Shown: one piece after another, positions 35,370 through 45,200 of the stretch
Numbering within the stretch: position 1 is the stretch's first letter
How the letters are laid out: each line of letters opens with the position of its first letter
Assembly: GCA_015056565.1 (NCBI GenBank)
Contig: SVGB01000016.1
Location: 19,884-83,883 of the forward strand
Length of the DNA: 64,000 nt
Origin: Butyrivibrio sp.
GTDB taxonomy: Bacteria; Bacillota; Clostridia; Lachnospirales; Lachnospiraceae
Direction of reading: 5' to 3'
Translations under genes and position numbers: made by a program
The notes under the pieces: model-generated
The model's database searches: none
What the model was told of the DNA's origin: nothing
The model's input: the letters and a program-made list of their open reading frames with translations, nothing else

Positions 35370-35581
35370 TTTGAGAGGAAAAAAAGTATCTTCGCAGGTG
35401 GAAGTCAGAGTACGTGAAAGGCTATATATCTGGCCACATCTGCGGAATCAGATATCAGCCGGTGAAAGCTGATATCCAGGAGGGTATCTGCAATACCCTA
35501 TTCATAATATGAGGGGGAGATGGCGCCAAATGAATGGCGCCAGAGTGTGCGCAATCTAGTGCGCACGCCTTTTTATTTTTT
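35370..35581 (+). ncRNA. Candidate structured small RNA between purF and trxA
   Basis: A series of stem-loops runs in the plus direction and ends in a clear terminator (35545-35581, stem GTGTGCGC/GCGCACGC type, then two T runs). Stems: CGCAGGTGG 35393-35401 with CCAC-AT-CTGCG 35434-35444; GATATCAGC 35451-35459 with GCTGATATC 35468-35476; AGGGTAT 35481-35487 with ATACCCT 35493-35499; TGGCGCCA twice around 35521-35542. An extended -10 (TGTTATGAG, 35356-35364) could start it. No convincing reading frame is present. It does not match the riboswitch, 6S, tmRNA or SRP features I know. trxA is on the other strand, so this is not its leader. Confidence 0.45.
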
Positions 35582-35897
35582 ACAGTGCTGCATCAAGTCT
35601 TGCTGCAAGAGCGTCAGCTGACATAGCACCTGTCACTGAGTCAATAACTTCGCCGTTCTTGAAGATAAGGAAGCTTGGAATTGACATGATGTTGTATCTT
35701 GCTGCAAGGTCGTTGTTCTCATCTGAGTTAACCTTGCCAACCTTCATCTTGCCGTCATACTTCTCAGCCATCTTCTCAACTATTGGCATCATCATCTTGC
35801 AAGGTCCGCACCAGTCTGCGTAGAAATCTACAAGTACTGGGATATCGCTCTTTAAAACTTCTGTTTCAAAATTAGCTTCTGTGAATTGGTATTCCAT
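35580..35897 (-). CDS. trxA: Thioredoxin TrxA
   Basis: 105 residues with the redox motif WCGPC (FYADWCGPCKMMMPIVEKMAEKY) and the cis-proline segment MSIPSFLIFKNGE. It is a general cytoplasmic disulfide reductant. AGGAGA lies upstream of the ATG. It is transcribed singly from its own promoter (35978-36006). The stop lies within the T run of the opposite-strand RNA terminator. No thioredoxin reductase is adjacent. Confidence 0.95.
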   Translation of the reverse strand: MEYQFTEANFETEVLKSDIPVLVDFYADWCGPCKMMMPIVEKMAEKYDGKMKVGKVNSDENNDLAARYNIMSIPSFLIFKNGEVIDSVTGAMSADALAARLDAAL

Positions 35898-35977
35898 AAT
35901 CAGTTCTCCTTTCGAGAGTTTGTATTATTTGTTATTCTGTGTTGTGGTGTAGTGGCTTGTGTTTCTTGATACAATTA

Positions 35978-36016
35978 TATTTAACACAATTTAATTTTGT
36001 TGTCAACAATTAAATT
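35978..36016 (-). promoter_or_regulatory. trxA promoter with overlapping palindrome
   Basis: On the minus strand TTGACA (36006-36001), 17 bases, then TAAATA (35983-35978). An imperfect 29-base inverted repeat (AATTTAATT...AATTAAATT, 35988-36016, with GTTG/CAAC inside) covers the -35. That is a typical place for a repressor site. The regulator is unknown. Confidence 0.6.
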
Positions 36017-36058
36017 GAATAAATTTAAAATAATTTGAAAATGCCCAAAAAGAGGCAC

Positions 36059-36086
36059 AAAAAAAGAGGTACCAGGCGGTACCTCT
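36059..36086 (-). terminator. Terminator of the nadE transcript
   Basis: On the minus strand AGAGGTACC (36086-36078) pairs with GGTACCTCT (36073-36065) around a 4-base loop, followed by a run of T (36064-36059). It lies 6 bases after the nadE stop. Confidence 0.9.
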
Positions 36087-36092
36087 TCATGT

Positions 36093-36842
36093 TCAACTTC
36101 TTTTATACATCGGAATAGTCTGCAACTTGTGGAGATTGAGTCTGTGAAGGCGGTCAATCTTTTCTTTTGTGGCCTGATCCTCAATCTCGCCGGTAAGAAC
36201 GTAGTGGTCAAGAGTAGCATAGGTAAATCCAAGCTTGTCCTCGTCAGACATTCCTGAAAGACCGTCAGATGGAGTCTTGTGGATGAGCTCTTTTGGAAGG
36301 CCAAGAGCATCGCCAATCTGCAGCATCTCGCATACCAGGTAGTCTGAACATGGGCTGAAGTCTCCGGCTGCGTCGCCGTACTTGGTGGAGTAGCCAACCC
36401 AGTCCTCAGACCTGTTGCAGGTATTGGTAACTCGTCCGCCCTCAGGAAGTGACTGTGCAACTGCATAAAGAGTGGTCATCCTAATGCGGGGTGGAGTATT
36501 GATGATGGCGTCCTTACCGATCTCTACGCCTGCAGCTCTGAGGGCCTCGTACTCGCCTTCAACTGCAGGATTGATATTAACGATAAAGTGCTTTATTCCC
36601 AGCACCTCAACAACCTTCTTGGAATCCGCGATGTCTTTTTGCTCGCCGTTTGGCATTAAAACGCCCACAACCCTGTCCTTGCCAAGAGCTTTAACCAGGA
36701 GAGCTGCCACAATCGATGAATCCTTACCGCCGGATATTCCTATAACAGCGTTGGCCTTGGGGCCATTGTTTGCGAACCAGTCCCTAATCCAGGCTACAAT
36801 ATGTTCTATTTCAGCTTCAGCATTGAAGTTTTCTAAACTCAT
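36093..36842 (-). CDS. nadE: NAD synthetase NadE
   Basis: 249 residues with the N-type ATP pyrophosphatase loop GISGGKDSSIVAALL. VTNTCNRSEDWVGYSTKYGDAAGDFSP is typical of NadE, and SDGLSGMSDEDKLGFTYATLD lies in the C-terminal half. It amidates nicotinate adenine dinucleotide to NAD. There is no nitrilase domain, so it uses ammonia directly. Start is the ATG at 36842 with GAGGAAAAG upstream; an extension to 36857 (MRKRD) is less likely. It lies 25 bases after the fused nadM-pncB gene, so together they cover the Preiss-Handler route from nicotinate to NAD. Confidence 0.93.
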   Translation of the reverse strand: MSLENFNAEAEIEHIVAWIRDWFANNGPKANAVIGISGGKDSSIVAALLVKALGKDRVVGVLMPNGEQKDIADSKKVVEVLGIKHFIVNINPAVEGEYEALRAAGVEIGKDAIINTPPRIRMTTLYAVAQSLPEGGRVTNTCNRSEDWVGYSTKYGDAAGDFSPCSDYLVCEMLQIGDALGLPKELIHKTPSDGLSGMSDEDKLGFTYATLDHYVLTGEIEDQATKEKIDRLHRLNLHKLQTIPMYKRS

Positions 36843-36867
36843 ATCTCTTTTCCTCACTTTTGTCTTG

Positions 36868-38595
36868 TCAGGTTACCTCGTGCTCCATGCGCCAGTTGAT
36901 GCAGCGCTGGAGGTAGTCGACGTAAGCGGGGTTCTTGCACATGCCCTTGCCTTCAACGTCGGAGATCTTGGCTACGTCCTGGCCGTTGCAGGCGGTGGTC
37001 TTCATGACGATGTTCAGTGCTGGAACCTTGGTGTCGTTGGCGATGTAGGTTCCGATTCCGAAAGCGACCTTGGCTTTGCCGTCGAAGTGAGCGTGGATCT
37101 TGCTTGCGCGCTCGAAGTCAAGGCTGTCGGAGAACAGAAGGGTCTTGGTGGTTGGATCGATGCCAAGGCTCTTGTAGTGCTCGATCATCTTCTCGCCCCA
37201 CTCGATTGGGTCTCCGCTGTCGTGACGAACGCCAGAGAACAGTGTTGAATAGGTCAGCTGGAAGTCGCGAAGGAAGCAGTCTGTGGTGATGGCATCGGTG
37301 AGAGCTGTTCCGTTCAGGATTCCGTACTCCTTTACCCAGTAATCAAGGGCGTACCAGTTGGAGTATGCAGGGTTGTGCTTGTGGTTACCCTGGCCTACGC
37401 ACATGATCCACTCGTGAGCCATGGTTCCAACAGGGTTAACGCCAAGCTTTTTAGCTAAAAGAACATTAGAAGTTCCTACAAATATTGATTTGCCAAGGTT
37501 TGCTTCCTTGAGCTTAAGTACTGCAAGCTCCTGAGCCTCAGCAGATAAGCGCCTTCTAAGGCCAAACTCTGAGAATGCGCCGATGTTGTAGGTTCCATCA
37601 GCCAAAAGAGCTATCTTCGCATCAAGTTTTTTCTCGAAGCTCTCCATGAGCTCATCATAGTCATAAGCCATTCTGAAATATACTTCGTTGACAATGGCAA
37701 GAGTTGGGATCTCGTACATTGAAGTGTTGAGCCATGTTCCGTTGGTCTCAATTGCAAGACCGCACTCAGCGTCTGCACTTATTGTAAAATCCTCATATCT
37801 TGGATGCCAGAGACGAAGAAAATCAACGTAGGACTTCTTGATCCACTTGATACCTGCAAGGTAGTTAAGCTCATCCTCTGTGAAGTTTAAGTCGCAGTAC
37901 AGGTAAATCTGCCTCTTTATCTCATCAACCATCTCTTTTGTGAAGTGCACGTCCTTGTTGCGGCACTTAAAAGACCAGGTGGTGGTGTAGTCTGGGAAGT
38001 TGTGGTAGATTGCCTGACCCATTGAGAATTTGTAAAGGTCAGTTTCAAGTAAACTGTCAATAATTGGATTCATGGGATCCTCCTCAAGTTTTCCTGTCTT
38101 ACGCAGGTATTGTTCAAAAACAAAATTGATGTCGCCAAGATGGACCTGTGGATTATTTCTGATCTGGGTCCCGCTGGCTTTGATCACAGTGCGGTCCACA
38201 AGGACAAATTTATGATCCGGATAGATGGGCTGAAGCTTCTCAACGTAGGGCGGCTCTCCTGTGTACCAGGTAAACTCTGCGGAATCAGGTTCGATACCTG
38301 CGGAGTAAAAGAGCTCTTTTCCCCATGCCACCCAGTTCTCGTGGGTAAAGGTTCCGTCAAGGCCGATCTTCTTGTCGTCGATAAGGCCCACGATAACCCT
38401 TGGATTGTCTCTGAATATCTCCTTGACCAGCTTGTAGCGCATGGTAAAAGGAAGAAAGTCCTTGCCGCGATCCTGCTGATAGCCGCATACTGCGATGATC
38501 ATGCGGTCGTTTTCTGCAAGAGCTCTTTCTATCAAAGACTCATGTCCCTTGTGAAGAGGGATGAAGCATCCAAAAACAATTCCTATCTTTTCCAT
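36868..38595 (-). CDS. Fused NMN/NaMN adenylyltransferase and nicotinate phosphoribosyltransferase
   Basis: 575 residues. Residues 1 to about 180 are a nucleotidyltransferase of the NadR/NadM type (IGIVFGCFIPLHKGHESLIE with the HxGH motif, and late SGTQIRNNP, equivalent to the ISxTxxR motif). From about residue 183 (MNPIIDSLLETDLYKFSMGQ) to the end is nicotinate phosphoribosyltransferase PncB, with WHPRYEDFTISADAEC, GTSNVLLAKKLGVNPVGTMAHEW and SGVRHDSGDPIEWG. Thus one chain converts nicotinate to NaMN and then NaAD, and NadE next door finishes NAD. The start at 38595 has GAGGA upstream; the frame continues to 38664 without support. An extended -10 TGGTATACT lies at 38640-38633. Confidence 0.88.
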   Translation of the reverse strand: MEKIGIVFGCFIPLHKGHESLIERALAENDRMIIAVCGYQQDRGKDFLPFTMRYKLVKEIFRDNPRVIVGLIDDKKIGLDGTFTHENWVAWGKELFYSAGIEPDSAEFTWYTGEPPYVEKLQPIYPDHKFVLVDRTVIKASGTQIRNNPQVHLGDINFVFEQYLRKTGKLEEDPMNPIIDSLLETDLYKFSMGQAIYHNFPDYTTTWSFKCRNKDVHFTKEMVDEIKRQIYLYCDLNFTEDELNYLAGIKWIKKSYVDFLRLWHPRYEDFTISADAECGLAIETNGTWLNTSMYEIPTLAIVNEVYFRMAYDYDELMESFEKKLDAKIALLADGTYNIGAFSEFGLRRRLSAEAQELAVLKLKEANLGKSIFVGTSNVLLAKKLGVNPVGTMAHEWIMCVGQGNHKHNPAYSNWYALDYWVKEYGILNGTALTDAITTDCFLRDFQLTYSTLFSGVRHDSGDPIEWGEKMIEHYKSLGIDPTTKTLLFSDSLDFERASKIHAHFDGKAKVAFGIGTYIANDTKVPALNIVMKTTACNGQDVAKISDVEGKGMCKNPAYVDYLQRCINWRMEHEVT

Positions 38596-38639
38596 AATAA
38601 AGTCCTCATCTGCACCCCATTGTGCTTTTTCGAGTATAC

Positions 38640-38997
38640 CACAATTAGGGTTATGAAAAAACATTCATCTTTCCTATTAATAAGAAGACACAATATCTAG
38701 TGTTCGGTTTATCGTAACTGTTTATACATGAGCAAAATGCAGTCGGCCCGCAAACCTGCATGAATACTGGATTTTTGCCACGCGAATCACAATTCTGAAA
38801 TTCTTTGTTTATGCCCCGTTAATCAATGATTCCATATCAAACGTTTTCTTTACAATCCCTTTAGAATCTTCATTTAAGCTTTATTATATTCATTTTCTTT
38901 TAAGCTGAATCTACAAAAAATGGGTACTTGTATGATTTTTTGTATGATAGGCAGACATGTACCATATATATAACACAAGGCAAGAGAGGACAATGCC
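38640..38997. other. Non-coding gap between the NAD genes and the surface-protein cluster
   Basis: About 360 AT-rich bases between divergent genes. The left end carries the nadM-pncB -10. The right end has repeated TTGTATGAT motifs (38928-38950) and CATATATATAACAC, which may belong to the promoter of the next gene. I see no hairpin, RNA gene or reading frame in the middle. Confidence 0.5.
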
Positions 38998-39198
38998 ATG
39001 AAAAATACAAAAGGAACATTCATCGTAAAAGTTGATAACTATCAAAGTGGCACCTGGCAAGGCAGAGTCATATGGGCTGATGAGAATGTGACAGAGCACT
39101 TCAGAAGCACATTGGAACTGATGAAGCTCATTGATGAAGCGGTAAGCGCACAAGCTGCAAGCATGCAGCTACCAGGAGATTCAGTCTCAGCAAGTTAA
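38998..39198 (+). CDS. Small protein with the GTF-TWQG-LEL-ID domain (unrecognised)
   Basis: 66 residues, cytoplasmic by appearance, with no signal peptide or membrane segment. I do not recognise the family. Residues 6-49 (GTFIVKVDNYQSGTWQGRVI ... LELMKLIDEAV) match the C-terminus of the protein encoded at 46171-46641 at the positions GTF, V, Q, TWQG, VI, EN, F, S, LEL, K, ID, AV. The two genes bracket the giant surface protein at 39262. GAGGAC at 38986-38991 is the likely ribosome-binding site. It lies 63 bases before the surface-protein gene, so they are probably cotranscribed. Confidence 0.75.
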   Translation: MKNTKGTFIVKVDNYQSGTWQGRVIWADENVTEHFRSTLELMKLIDEAVSAQAASMQLPGDSVSAS

Positions 39199-39261
39199 GT
39201 TAAAAAACATACCTAAGTAGCTCGTTGTTATAGCAATAGTTAGGGTGAGGAGGTACAAGCT

Positions 39262-42200
39262 ATGTTAAGAAAATGGAACAGATTTTTATCATTTTTACTG
39301 GCAATAGCTCTTATAGCCACCACTTTCCAAAGTGATCTGGCAACAATAAGAGTATTTGCTGAGGAGGATATCCAGCTGGATGAGCCTTCAAATGAAGAAA
39401 GTGAGCCAGCACAAGAGGAGGAATATTCTGAGCCTGAAGAGTCAGAGCCGGAATATGTAGAGCCTTCAGAGGACGGCTCCTCCGAAGATGCAGGTGAAGG
39501 CGGAAATGAAGACGCAGGCCAAGGCGGAAACGAAGACGGAGAAGATCAGGAAGAGACCCCTGAGGAAGAGATAATCCCTGAAGAGGGTGAAGAAATAATC
39601 CCTGAAGAAGAGATCATCCCTGAGGAAGAGATCATTCCAGAGGAAGAAGAGGAAAAAGAACTTCCAGAGGTAAAAGAGGTAACAGTAACATATAAGGCTG
39701 AACTTGGCGGAAGGGTTTCAAATTCAAAAGAAACCATCGACATTAACGACAAGGACGCTAAGTTCGAGGGATCAACAGCCAGCGCAGTAAACAAGTACTA
39801 CCAGTTTACAGAGTGGGTTGACGAAGATGGAAACACAGTTACAACTGGCGAAACTCTTGTTCCTTCCGACATTGATGAAGATACATCATTTACAGCAAGA
39901 TTCATGAAGCTGTCTGACATGCCAGCTCAGGACTTCTCAGGAAGCGCAGGCGGTATGGACGTAGCAGTTTCAGCTGACGAAGGTATTTTCCCTGATGGAA
40001 CATACATGGTAGTCACAGCTATTTCAAGATCAGAGGCCATGAATGCAGCAGCAGATGCTCTTGGATCAGAAGTTAAAAACGCTGTGGGCGTAGATATTTC
40101 TTTCTACAACGCAGACGGTGAGAGCATTGAGCCAGCAAACTCCAAGATGGTCCACGTATCACTTTCACTTTCAAACGCTCTTGAAGGCGATTCCTTCAAG
40201 GTTATCCATAAAGACGACGGCGGAAATTCAGATGTTGTTGCAAGCGCAAGCGCAGACGGAGCGGACTTTGAGACAGGAAGCTTTTCCATCTACATCATCG
40301 CTGATGATGATGGCTACGAAGGCGATACAGAGGAAGAGAAGGCTGAATGCACCTACAAGTTCATGGTGGGTGATACTCTTTTCAACACTCAGTATATAAA
40401 AGCCGGCGAAGCCCTTGCAGATCCTGGAGTTCCTACTCTTTCAACTGACGAAGTGTTCTATGGATGGTTCGTTGGTGAAACAAAAGTAGAGTTCGGTAAG
40501 GAAATTGAAAGCGTAGAACCAGAGTCCACAGTAGTTGCTACTGCAAAGATCCAAAAGACCTATTACGTAACATTCTGGGGTCTCGACAACGAAGTTGTAC
40601 AGGTTAAGAGCGTATCTGTCATAGGAGATGAAGACGCATACGTTTACACAGATGGCGTTACAGTAGAACCCAAAGAGGCAACTCAGGCTTTCAAGGGTTG
40701 GTCACCAATAAAGGGCAGCGAAACCCCTGTTGAAAAAGTTAAAGCCGATGATGATCAGAATGTTTATCCGGTTATCGTAAGCGCATACTGGATAACCTTT
40801 GATGGAAACTCTGCAGACGGCAGCGCAAGCTACACAGCACCTGTATATGTGGAATACAACGCTGTATCAAAGGAACCTGCTGATCCTGTAAGAGAAGGAT
40901 ATACATTTGATGGCTGGTATCAGAATAAAGGTTCAGGCGATGGACAAACATCAGGTTCTGAATTTGTCTGGGGCGGCAAGCTTACAAAGAACATCACTCT
41001 TTATGCTAAGTGGATAGCCAATATAAAGACAAAATACGTAGTAAATATCTGGCAGCAGAAGGTAGATGATGACAGATACGCAGCAGAATCCTCAAGGACA
41101 TATGACTTTAAACAGTCTTTCACACTTGATGGAACAACTGGAGAAACCTTAACAGAAGCAAATCATGTTGAGCCACACAAGGGCAAACATGATAAAGGAT
41201 TCAGCTATTCTCACTTCAAGTTTGAAAGAGTTGAAGGAGATGGTACAGTTCCTTGCAGCACCATCAGGGCTAAGGGCGATACAATTGTTAACATCTACTT
41301 TGACAGGAACCTTATTAAAAAGACTTTCCAGATCAGAAAGAATAATGCCTGGAGTACAGTTGCAGAGTTTGAAGGACTGTATGGACAGCTGTTCTCAAAG
41401 TACGGAGATCAGTGGCCAGATAAAATAGGGGATAAGAATTACGATTGGTATACAAGTTATTCGTCCTATGGAGGCTATCATGGAACCGGAACCCATGTTA
41501 CATTCCTTGGCACATATCTTGAGACCGAAACTCTTTACGGATTTACTGAGTCAAGCGGCAACCTGACTATAAATCACTATAAACAGGATATTAACGGCAA
41601 TTATAACGGTGCAAATCCTACAGATTCTACAAAAGAGTCCGGAGATAAGGATTGGACTTTCACTAACAAGTACTTTGGTTTTACAGTCAAAGATTATTAT
41701 GAAGGAAAAAACTATCCAGAATCTGGCTGGACGAACATTAATGTAAATGATTCATATCACTATACAAAGAACATGCATATCAGATATGAGCGTAACAAGT
41801 ATGATCTGATATTCATGAACAACTTTGACGGAGTATCATCCCAGTACTCGACCGTTTCGGGGATCTATTATGAGACACCTCTTACAGGTTTCGGGGACAA
41901 TGCACCAAAAGCAGAGGATCTGCCGAAACATCAAGGCTATGAATTTGCAGGATGGTATGCAGATGCAGCAGGAACAACAGCAATTGACTGGAACAAGACA
42001 ATGCCTGCAGCAAACCTTGTAGCGTATGCAAAATATACTCCAATAAAAGTTCATGTAGTACTTGAAGCTAACGGAGGCCAGTTACCTACTGGTGTTAATG
42101 CAGACGATTACAAGCCTTATCACTCAATTATTTCAAAAGAGCTGTTGTCTCAGACAACAAGAACAGGCCATGAGTTGGTTGGATGGTTCGAGGGAAGTTC

Positions 42201-45200
42201 AGCTTACGGATATCCAATGCTTGAGAAAGACACAACTCTTACAGCAAAGTGGCGCAAGGTCGGAACAACACAGGTTAAATATGATGCATCACCTTATGGA
42301 TCAGGAGAACCTGTAGACAATTTCAAGTACGCAACAGATTCAACAGTTGTAGTAAATGTACCACCAACAACTGTTCAGGACGGATACACCTTTATCGGCT
42401 GGCAGATAGTTAATGGCGGCGAAAAGATATATTACCCCAACAACTCTTTTGAAATCGAGTCAGAGTTCATAAATGATAAGGGATTTGTGGTACTGACCGC
42501 AGTTTACCAGAAGACTGGAGCACCTACAGAAGAAGCGATCATAACTTATGATCCTAACGGCGGAACCGGAGCACCAACATCCTTTACTTATAAGAAGGGC
42601 GAGCCTTTCACAGCAAAGACAAACACAGATCTTGGATTTAGCCGCGACAAGTACACATTCCTTGGATGGGCAAAGAGCGCAGAGGCTAAAGAGCCTTGGA
42701 TCAAGGCTGGCGAGACCATAGCAGTAGATAATCTTCCGGATGCAGACGGCGACGGAACTCCGGACCTTCCAAATACTCTTTACGCAGTATGGCAGCAGGC
42801 AACAGGCAAGTACCGCGTTGAGTACTACAAGGGCAAGGTTACTGATCCTTTGGACAACGCGCATTTCATCATAGCTGAAGGCAAGTTCACAGCAAATGTC
42901 GGTGAAATGATCACAGTCAGCCAGGACAAGATAAATGAGAACTATCCAGGTGACGGGTACAAGGCAGGAAAACAGCTTGATCCTGTGCCTTACGAAATGC
43001 AGGAAGGCGATGCCAACGTTATCTACGTTCTCTACGAGGCAGTACCTGTAGTAGTAACGATAGAAGGAACTCATGGAACATTTCCATATGATGGAGTAGA
43101 GCACAAGATCACTGGATTTAAGGTAACAAAGATTGAAGGTGATACTTCTTACTCACCTGATTACGTAAAGTATAATGGAGACAGCCTTGATGCAAAGGCA
43201 ACTCACGTTGACGACAACGGCAAGGGAATTGGCTTTGATATTACAAAGTTCAAGGACGATAGCTCTTTTGACGACGACGCAGTTACATTCAAGCTCGGAG
43301 CAGTTACATACAACCAGGTAACAATCACTCCGGCAGAGCTTACGATTGAAACCCTTGGCGCAGAGAAAGAGTACGACGGAACTGCACTTACAGCAGGCGG
43401 ATCCATCAAGGGATTTAAGGGAAGCGACAGCGCAACCTTCACCCTTACAGGAAGTCAGACAGCGGTTGGAGAGTCTGACAACACATACAGCATCGTGTGG
43501 GATAAGGCAAAAGAGTCTGACTACACTAAGAAGGAGACCATAGGAAAACTTAAAGTTACACATAACCAGTCAGAGATTGTAGTTACAACAACTGGCGGTG
43601 TATGGACCTACGATGGAAAAGAGCATGGCGCAACCGTAGAAGTAACTGGCATTCCAGAAGGATACGTGCTTGGCGTACATACTTCAAATGCTAAAGCAAA
43701 AGATGTAACGGATGCAGCAGTTGAAGCAAAATGCGACAACCTGGTGATCACCTACAATGGCGTGGATGTAACAAAAGATCTCAATATCAAATGCGAGAAT
43801 GGCTCAATTGTTATCAATCCGGCACCTTACACCATCGAGACCTACTCAGATGAGAAGGTATACGACGGAACAGCTCTCACAGCAGATGGCAAGATCGACC
43901 GCATTGTAGAAGGTGAGACTGTAAACTTTGCTACAACAGGTAAGCAGATAGTTCCTGGTACAAGCGACAACACTTACTCACTTACATGGGGAACTGCAAA
44001 GGCTTCCAACTATACTTTGACTAAGGAGATCATAGGTAAGCTTGTTGTAAAAGAAACTGAGAATGACATCACTGTTATCACAACAGCAGGAACATTCACC
44101 TATGATGGAACCAAGAAACAGGCAACAGTTGAAGTCAAAGGACTTCCAGATGACTACAAAGTAAAAGAGGCAAGTTCAGATACAAACGCTACAGATGTAA
44201 CAACTGCTATCCACGCTAAGGCAGACCACCTGGTTATCCTTAACCCTGCAGGAGAGGACGTAACTAAAAAGCTCAAGATCACATACGTTGAAGATGACCT
44301 AATCATCAACCCTGCACCTCTTACAGTAGTTACAAAGGGTGCAACAAAGGTTTATGACGGCAGTCCTCTTACAGCAGAAGGAACAATAGATGGTTTCGTA
44401 AACGGCGAGAGTGCTCCATTTACAGTAACCGGTTCTCAGACAGATGTAGGTAAGTCAGATAACACCTATGAGATTGCATGGGACGATGCTACTGCTAAAG
44501 CTAAGAAGAGCAACTACGAAGTAAAAGAGACTGTTGGAGAACTTGAAGTTACAGAGTTTGACCAGGAAGTTACCGTAAAGACAACTGGCGGAGAGTTCCC
44601 ATATGACGGAAATCCTCACGGTGCAACAAAGGTAGAAGTGATCGGACTTCCTGAGGGCTACACATACGAAGCTGCTTCAACAACCACAGTTACAGAAGTT
44701 GCAGATGGAATAAAAGACGTAACTGCAGATGAACTAAAGATCTTCAACAACAAGGGCGAGGATATCACAGAAGTCATCAGGAAGAAGTACGAAGATGGCA
44801 AGATTGAGATCACCGCAAGACCTGTAACAGTCTACATTGTAGGTAATAACAAGATTGCAATGTACAACGGTAAGTGGCATGAGGTTGAAGGCTATGAGAG
44901 GACCGGAATATCAGATCCTCTGTATAAACCAGACTACTACCAGTTTACTGGAGAGGCAAAGGCCAAGAGAATGGCAGTTGGCACAACTGACATGGGACTT
45001 AAGGATACTCAGTTTACCAACAACAATACAAACTTTAATGTAACCTTTAAGATCACTGACGGTTTCATCACCATCAGAGACCGCGGCGAAGGCGAGAAGT
45101 ACAGCATCACAGCCATTACTGATCCAGTAACAAAGACCTACACCGGCGAAGTATTTAAGGACTTTGACTACAGGCTGGTTGGCGAAGGACCTACAGACAG

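Noticed and set aside
35507..35559. Short peptide (ATG at about 35509) within the candidate RNA
   Set aside because: It has no ribosome-binding site at normal distance, lies inside two hairpins and ends in the terminator loop.
35370..35581. 6S RNA
   Set aside because: 6S RNA folds as one long hairpin with a central bubble. Here the stems are consecutive and the two ends do not pair.
42460..43104. Long minus-strand open frame (214 codons) inside the surface-protein gene
   Set aside because: It is antisense to a clear coding region with a regular codon pattern, has no ribosome-binding site and encodes a Cys-rich sequence without recognisable features. The same applies to 44911-45498, 5609-6151 and 43153-43563.
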